A DNA stretch of 64,000 nucleotides from Zanthoxylum bungeanum (taxonomy: Eukaryota > Streptophyta > Magnoliopsida > Sapindales > Rutaceae): positions 24,247 to 88,246 of the forward strand of contig SKCR01015045.1 of NCBI GenBank assembly GCA_019454045.1, written 5' to 3'. The notes beneath the pieces are model-generated. The model had not been told where the DNA came from, ran no database searches, and saw only the letters and a list, made by a program, of their open reading frames with translations. Below are positions 59,096 through 64,000 of the stretch, one piece after another (positions within the stretch are counted from its first letter, which is position 1; every line of letters starts with the position of its first letter). The position numbers and the translations under genes are program-made.

Positions 59096-59390
59096 TTTAT
59101 GTGTACTAATTCAGTTTGCTAACCTGGAACACGAAAATATGCAAAAACCTATTCCGATGGTCAGACGCAAATACCCAGTATAACCCAATTGAATCATATG
59201 TCTATGTCAACCACATTACCTGGATTCATATGTCTATGTCAACCACATTATTTATGTGTACTAATTCAGTTTGCTAACCTGGAACACGAAAATATGCAAA
59301 AGCCTCTTCCGATGGTCAGACGCAAAAACCCAGTATAACCCAATTGAACCATATGTCTATGTCAACCACATTACCTGGATTCATTAAGTT
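59096..59390. repeat. 155-bp direct duplication in the Athila-like LTR
   Basis: 'tttatgtgtactaattcagt' starts at 59096 and again at 59251, and the copies run nearly identical for about 135 bases. The first also ends in a smaller repeat of 'ttcatatgtctatgtcaacc'. Confidence 0.92.
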
Positions 59391-59770
59391 TAAGTTCCAA
59401 TTATGACTACCCCGCCCGACATGTATATTACTATCCTGTAAGGAAATCTATTAAAGGGTTATCTATCCTCAAGGAATATCGTGGGCTATTGAATCTAAGG
59501 CTGAAACCTAAAATCCCTATGTCTAGTTCATTTTAGATTTACCCCATCAATCTTATTAATTGACAGTTAATAAGACACATTAAGCTTAAGACTCAATAAA
59601 CAAACTAAAGAACTACCCATAAAAAGAAAATCAAGTATTAAGTGTGTGTATTGTGTTTCATCACTTCCCTAGAATAAAAATAAAATACTGGGGGTTGGGG
59701 ATCCACTTTTACTATTTATAATTTAGATATCTCCCTTAATATAATACAAAAATTAAACATGATATTACAG

Positions 59771-59946
59771 ACCAGCCATAAAGGCGGTATTCCTTATTAA
59801 GTCAAATTAAGTCCGACCAGCATAAAGGCGGTAATAGTATTTGAATATAAACCAGTCATATAGGCGGTAATTACCTGTCACCTAAAGACCAGCCATATAG
59901 GCGGTGCCACTTATGTCAAATAAATAAAACCAGCCATTAAGGCGGT
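59771..59946 (-). promoter_or_regulatory. Five spaced hairpin motifs ACCGCC-TWTAT-GGCTGGT
   Basis: Plus-strand motif ACCAGCCATAWAGGCGGT at 59771, 59816 (one base short), 59851, 59888 and 59929, spaced 35-45 bases. On the minus strand each can pair ACC/GGT and GCC/GGC around a 5-base loop with one unpaired T. The sequence between copies is unrelated, so this is motif repetition rather than a tandem array. Confidence 0.7.
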
Positions 59947-60318
59947 AATCTTTTATATTTTGAATTATAATTTCCATATGATATTTAAGGGAGATTAATC
60001 TAAATTAAAAATAATAAAAGCTTCACCTTATCCCCAGCAGAAAATTAACTACAAAACATTAAAGAAAGGTAGAAGAAGCATTACTACTATTACTGAAAAT
60101 TAAAATACATAAATTAAAAATAATATTTATATATACAAAAATAGATGCTTCCTATAAAACCAGGGAAAAATTCCCAAGGAGAGCACACCAAATGAAGTGA
60201 CGAAGAGCCGAATTTATAGGCAAATTCTGGTTCCGGCGTCGCGACGCCAAGCGGTCACGCGTCGCGACGCCAGATACAGTAACTTGGTTATATGCGACTG
60301 TCGGCAGCAATAATTGTG

Positions 60319-60566
60319 ACACGTGTCACGCGCTGATTCGTCGGCTCAGATTCTTATCCGATGACGTGGCACTGTTCATGACGTCATTACTTACGTCACG
60401 CTGACGTGTGGAGGGCGATTGTCGGCACCGTTAGATCGCGACACGTGGCACAAGCGCACATTAGCATCTCCGTTGTGATGGCGACACGTGGCACGGCGTA
60501 AGATAGCATGATCAGCGCACGTTAGCAAGCGGCGCATGTTAGCAAATTTTCTGATTGGTCCACGTG
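60319..60566. promoter_or_regulatory. Cluster of G-box/ABRE-type and TGACGTCA motifs in the Athila-like LTR
   Basis: CACGTG at 60320, 60442, 60486 and 60561, two of them within ACACGTGGCA. ACGTGGC also at 60364. The palindrome TGACGTCA lies at 60379-60386. GTCGCGAC palindromes lie on either side (about 60238, 60262, 60605, 60630). Such boxes bind bZIP and bHLH factors in plant promoters. Regulation of this LTR by them is inference. Confidence 0.6.
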
Positions 60567-62463
60567 TCCACGGCGCACATTAGCAATTCCGGCGCATGCT
60601 GGGAGTCGCGACGCGCAAGGCTTCAGCGTCGCGACGCTAAAATGACGAATTTGCCCTTTTTGTCCAATTTTGTCCATTTTGCCCCAAAATTGTCTCCAAT
60701 GCTTCCTAAACTTTATTTATCTACAAAATAACACAAAACACATCAAAATATTCACAAAACTCAAGAAACTATACAAAATATTAGGATAAATGAGTGGGAA
60801 ATAGTGATATAAATACCACTCATCATACGTGCATGACGTGTCATGATTCATAACTGAACTGTCTATTCTTGAATGCATGCATGTCAGATATACAACGAAT
60901 ATGAAATACATGAAACATACGTATTACAACATGATCTATACATGAACATCGTGCGGTCTGGCGGCCTAACGTGACCAATAATTAAACACGTGGACTCTCA
61001 AGACCGTGTTCCTAATGACTGCAGCTCACATCCATCTTCTTCAAAGCTTGTCCGCTACATGTATGAATTCATGCAATACAAAACTGAAAGTGGAAAGTAA
61101 GTCGTATAAAAGACCTAGTAAGTGAATATTGATAAGTCAAGCATAAATTAACATAACATGTACAAACGAATTTGTTTCATATATCATGAAACCTGACTCG
61201 TGAGTTTCTGAATCGTAAATCGTAATTCTTGTAACGTATACCATAAACATATACTGTGATTTTTAAACTGCGATGATGACTAAGAGTTCATAACTACAGT
61301 CGCAAACGTGAATTCGTTATTATAACAGGGATTGAAAAATGTATGTTGTAACCATATTGTGAATTGTAAATATGACCTGCAAACTGCAACATGAACTGTA
61401 AACATGACCTGCAAACTACAACATGAACTGTAAACTGTAACATGCATTGAGACCCATCAACCTGACTATAACCTGTATAAAAGACATGCAACTATAAACT
61501 GTAAAGTGAATGATGGAATGAAACTACAAACATGACTGTACTCATTAAGCATAACTTGTACGCTAACAACATATCTTGTAAACAGTAAAATTAACTGAAA
61601 ATTCTACTTTTGATTGGAAAACTGTAAACATGATCTGGAGTTGTAATTGTAAACTGCAATCAAGAACATTAACCATAATATAAACTTGTAACATAAACTG
61701 AAAACTGTAAACATGAATCGTAACTGTAATTGTGAACCTGTAAACTGATATCATTGGCTAAAATTGTAAACGTGATTTGAAACTATAACTCATGAAAAAT
61801 TATCAAACTTTAAAGGTTACATATGCAACGATCGGGATTGGGACGTCTCCCCATGTATCGCCATAAATATAGGGATTCCGCATTCGCCCTTGCGTACGCT
61901 TGCATATGTAATTCATATACAGTAAAGCATGAAACTTAAACTATGAATTTTGGGAAAATCATGAACTATAAGTTTAACAGCGCAAGCTATAAACATGAAA
62001 TGTAAACTGTAAGTTATGAGACATGAACATAAACACAAAAACTGAGGGTTATATACATGAACTGTGAACATGTAAAACATGAACTGAAATAATACAAACT
62101 GTGAATCTGAAAACATATTACGTGAAAAGTAAGCTATCAACATGACATATGGAACACATGCTGAAAATGGTACGTTATGACAAATGACTGTAAATCATGA
62201 AATGTAAAAAATTAATCATGGACTAACACAAAAGTTGTTGAATTGTGACGTGTGAAAACATAAATTATAAACTGCAGAACGTAAACTGTGAACGTAGCTA
62301 TAAATTATAAAACATGACAAATAAGTTGTAACTCATAAACTGAAAGCAGTAAATCGTGGACCAATGTCATATAAATTATAAATTGGAAACTAAAATCGCG
62401 AACTATAACTTCTAATGCATGGTTGAAAACAAATAAAACGGGAACTAAGAACATGTAAATCAT

Positions 62464-64000
62464 GTGTAACATCCCAAAATTTCATGACCGGCTTGTCACG
62501 GTGGTTTGGGGTCTGTACGTTGACTAATTTCAGTGAGTTGTTATAAGCTTAGTAAAATAGAAGTATTGGCGTTAGTGGCACGTTCTTATTAACATTCAAA
62601 TGAAGCTTAGTTTGTGTTCTTGTAGCATGCGACTCAATGTTCGAACAAAACCATCTAGAATGCTCACGTTTATATTGCGTGTATTGAGCGTTTGAACGCA
62701 GCCAGGCAGAATGCTCGCGTGCATGTGGCGTTCGAGTAGCATTTAAATGACACTTTGATTTTTACTTTTGAAAAACATAAATCTCTAGAAAATCGGGGAC
62801 CTATTATAAATAACCTCATTCTCTTTTTCTTTACCACCAAGACCCACAACATTATAGCTATATTCTCTTTATTTGTGAGGCTCTTCAAGAAGCTTCTCAA
62901 GCTTGGTTTATGGATGATTCCTATCAATGTTTTGGGCCACTTCAAGTAAGATAGGCTTCTTCATCTTGCTATTTTAATTATTGAGCAATCCAAGCATGAT
63001 TTGCTAGTTCTTCATGTAAACCCATGGAAACCCTAGGTGAAATTCTTGACCATTGAGCATAATAGAGTTAATTCACATGTCAACCTTGCATTGATTAGAG
63101 ATTATCTCCATAAATTAAGAAATATTTGAGATGAGTCATGACTTATGGCTTATGTTGATATTGCCATGAGATTTCCATGTATGTTTTGCTGAAAGTGAGA
63201 CATGGTGAAGTTGAGTTTAAGATTATTGCTAAGATTTGTGCATAGATAAGTAGAGTTCAAGAAATGAATGCAAGGAGGTGATGGATTAAGGTTAGATTTG
63301 CATGGTATAAGATTATGAAATGTTTGATTAAGGTTTGTTGCTATGAATTTTTCAATAGATAAGTTGGATTATGATTATAGTTGATGATGATGGGTTGTTT
63401 ACCCCTAGGTGTGTGAGAGGATGTTTTTAAATGCCATGTCTTGGCATTGATAATGATAATAATGGTTATGTGCTAAAAGCAATGACGTTATTGTGGTGAG
63501 AAATACCTTATATAATGGCGATTGATAGCGTCGAAGGAGTTTCCGTTGTTAAGCAATGCTATAATATGTAATAGCTTGGTTAAGAATAAAATCCCGAACA
63601 GTTTAAGGTGTTAAGAAATATGTCTTAAGCTTTATCATTACCATAGGCTCATGCATCATTCATGCACGCATTTAGATTCCCATGTACCATAGTGTACTAA
63701 TTGTATACTTATTGTATGTTCATAGATCCTTTGTAGGAAGTCTCATCTAGCTCGACAGGCTAGCCCAAGATGTAAGGATCAACGCTAACATTGTGATTGA
63801 ATGCTAAAATTTATGTTTCATGTTTTTATGTTGCCAAACTTGAGTAGTTTATAACTTAAGTTTTCGGCTATAAACAATGTGAAATTTAGATTTGTATTAA
63901 TATTTTTTAACTTTTCCATGAGTTATGAATAGTAGCGCAAGAATATATTATGAGATTATGAATTTACCAATTTATGATACATGATTTGGATTTATATTAT
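62464..64000 (+). mobile_element. Gypsy-type LTR G3, start (continues beyond window)
   Basis: Starts TGTAACATCCCAAAATTTCA. TATAAATA at 62805-62812 gives plus orientation. The following 'cttcaagtaagataggcttctt' resembles G1 at about 9665-9680. No protein-coding content is recognised to the end of the window. Confidence 0.6.
62805..62812 (+). promoter_or_regulatory. TATA box of LTR G3
   Basis: TATAAATA, about 340 bases into the LTR, followed by a CT-rich probable start region (cctcattctctttttc). Confidence 0.55.

Larger units (their letters stand above)
58799..60825 (-). mobile_element. Athila-like solo LTR
   Basis: Flanked by an exact TACGT duplication (58794-58798, 60826-60830). On the minus strand it begins TGATGAGTGGTATTTATATC and ends 'tatacgcgtgtatttgcaccgatca'. 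The end region 'ctcgtgagatcgatatttttatact..acgtgcgcttgcg' is of a type I know from Athila-like gypsy LTRs preceding TGGCGCC primer sites. 2027 bp, no internal domain. Confidence 0.88.
58728..62463 (-). mobile_element. Gypsy-type LTR G2, split by an Athila-like solo LTR
   Basis: The left edge TGTCACATCCC is the complement of a GGGATGTGACA LTR end, like that of G1. 60831-62463 is CATG/AACTGTAAACATG-rich and matches G1 in inverse orientation at two places (60960-61060 with 54420-54520, 61815-61905 with 14175-14265). Its minus-strand start is not identified, because G3 begins at 62464. Confidence 0.68.

Overview
The window is plant nuclear DNA, most likely from a eudicot; I cannot name the species. 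The evidence is initiator-Met-tRNA primer sites, Ty1/copia and Ty3/gypsy LTR anatomy, a plant-type LOG gene copy and a P-class PPR gene copy. Nearly everything is LTR retrotransposon sequence inserted into other LTR retrotransposon sequence. I found no intact protein gene and no rRNA gene, standard tRNA gene or CRISPR array.

Layout. 1-9121 is a plus-strand Tat/Ogre-like element (O1; most of its 5' LTR is off-window). It has no recognisable gag-pol, but carries a broken, apparently intronless copy of a cytokinin-activating LOG gene (2182-2834) and about 2.8 kb of tandem arrays ahead of its 3' LTR. From 9122 to 54803 the background is one long, CATG-rich, gypsy-type LTR (G1). It is cut by a solo O1-family LTR (11645-14140, minus), by copia element C1 (14798-36466, plus) and by copia element C3 (37002-53959, minus). 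C1's 5' LTR is itself split by copia element C2 (15330-25242, plus) and by a solo C3-type LTR (26854-29247, minus). C3 holds two partial copies of a C2-family element (C4a, C4b, both minus), joined in an irregular way with pieces of C3's LTR. Target-site duplications fix most boundaries: ACTAT, TAGTG, GAACA and TACGT are exact, and (T/C)TTAC and AGTA(A/G) differ by one base. The nesting order gives relative ages: G1 first, then C1, C3 and the solo O1 LTR, then C2, the solo C3-type LTR and C4.

After G1 comes about 3.9 kb of lower-copy sequence (54804-58727). It contains an unidentified coding-exon-like stretch and a frameshifted PPR pseudogene, both on the minus strand. The right end holds a minus-strand gypsy LTR fragment (G2) split by a solo Athila-like LTR (58799-60825), then the start of a plus-strand gypsy LTR (G3) that runs off the window.

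Most notable observations: (1) the LOG copy inside a non-autonomous LTR element; (2) arrays of stem-loops between the primer site and gag in two separate copia families, each presenting a (G/T)GCCAAAG-type loop, with compensatory base changes between copies; (3) a pair of covarying hairpins inside the C1/C3 LTRs; (4) microhomology junctions and a roughly 200-bp duplication around the C4a segment.

All alignments were made by eye. Boundaries supported by a target-site duplication are good to the base. Those of decayed coding regions and repeat arrays are approximate.
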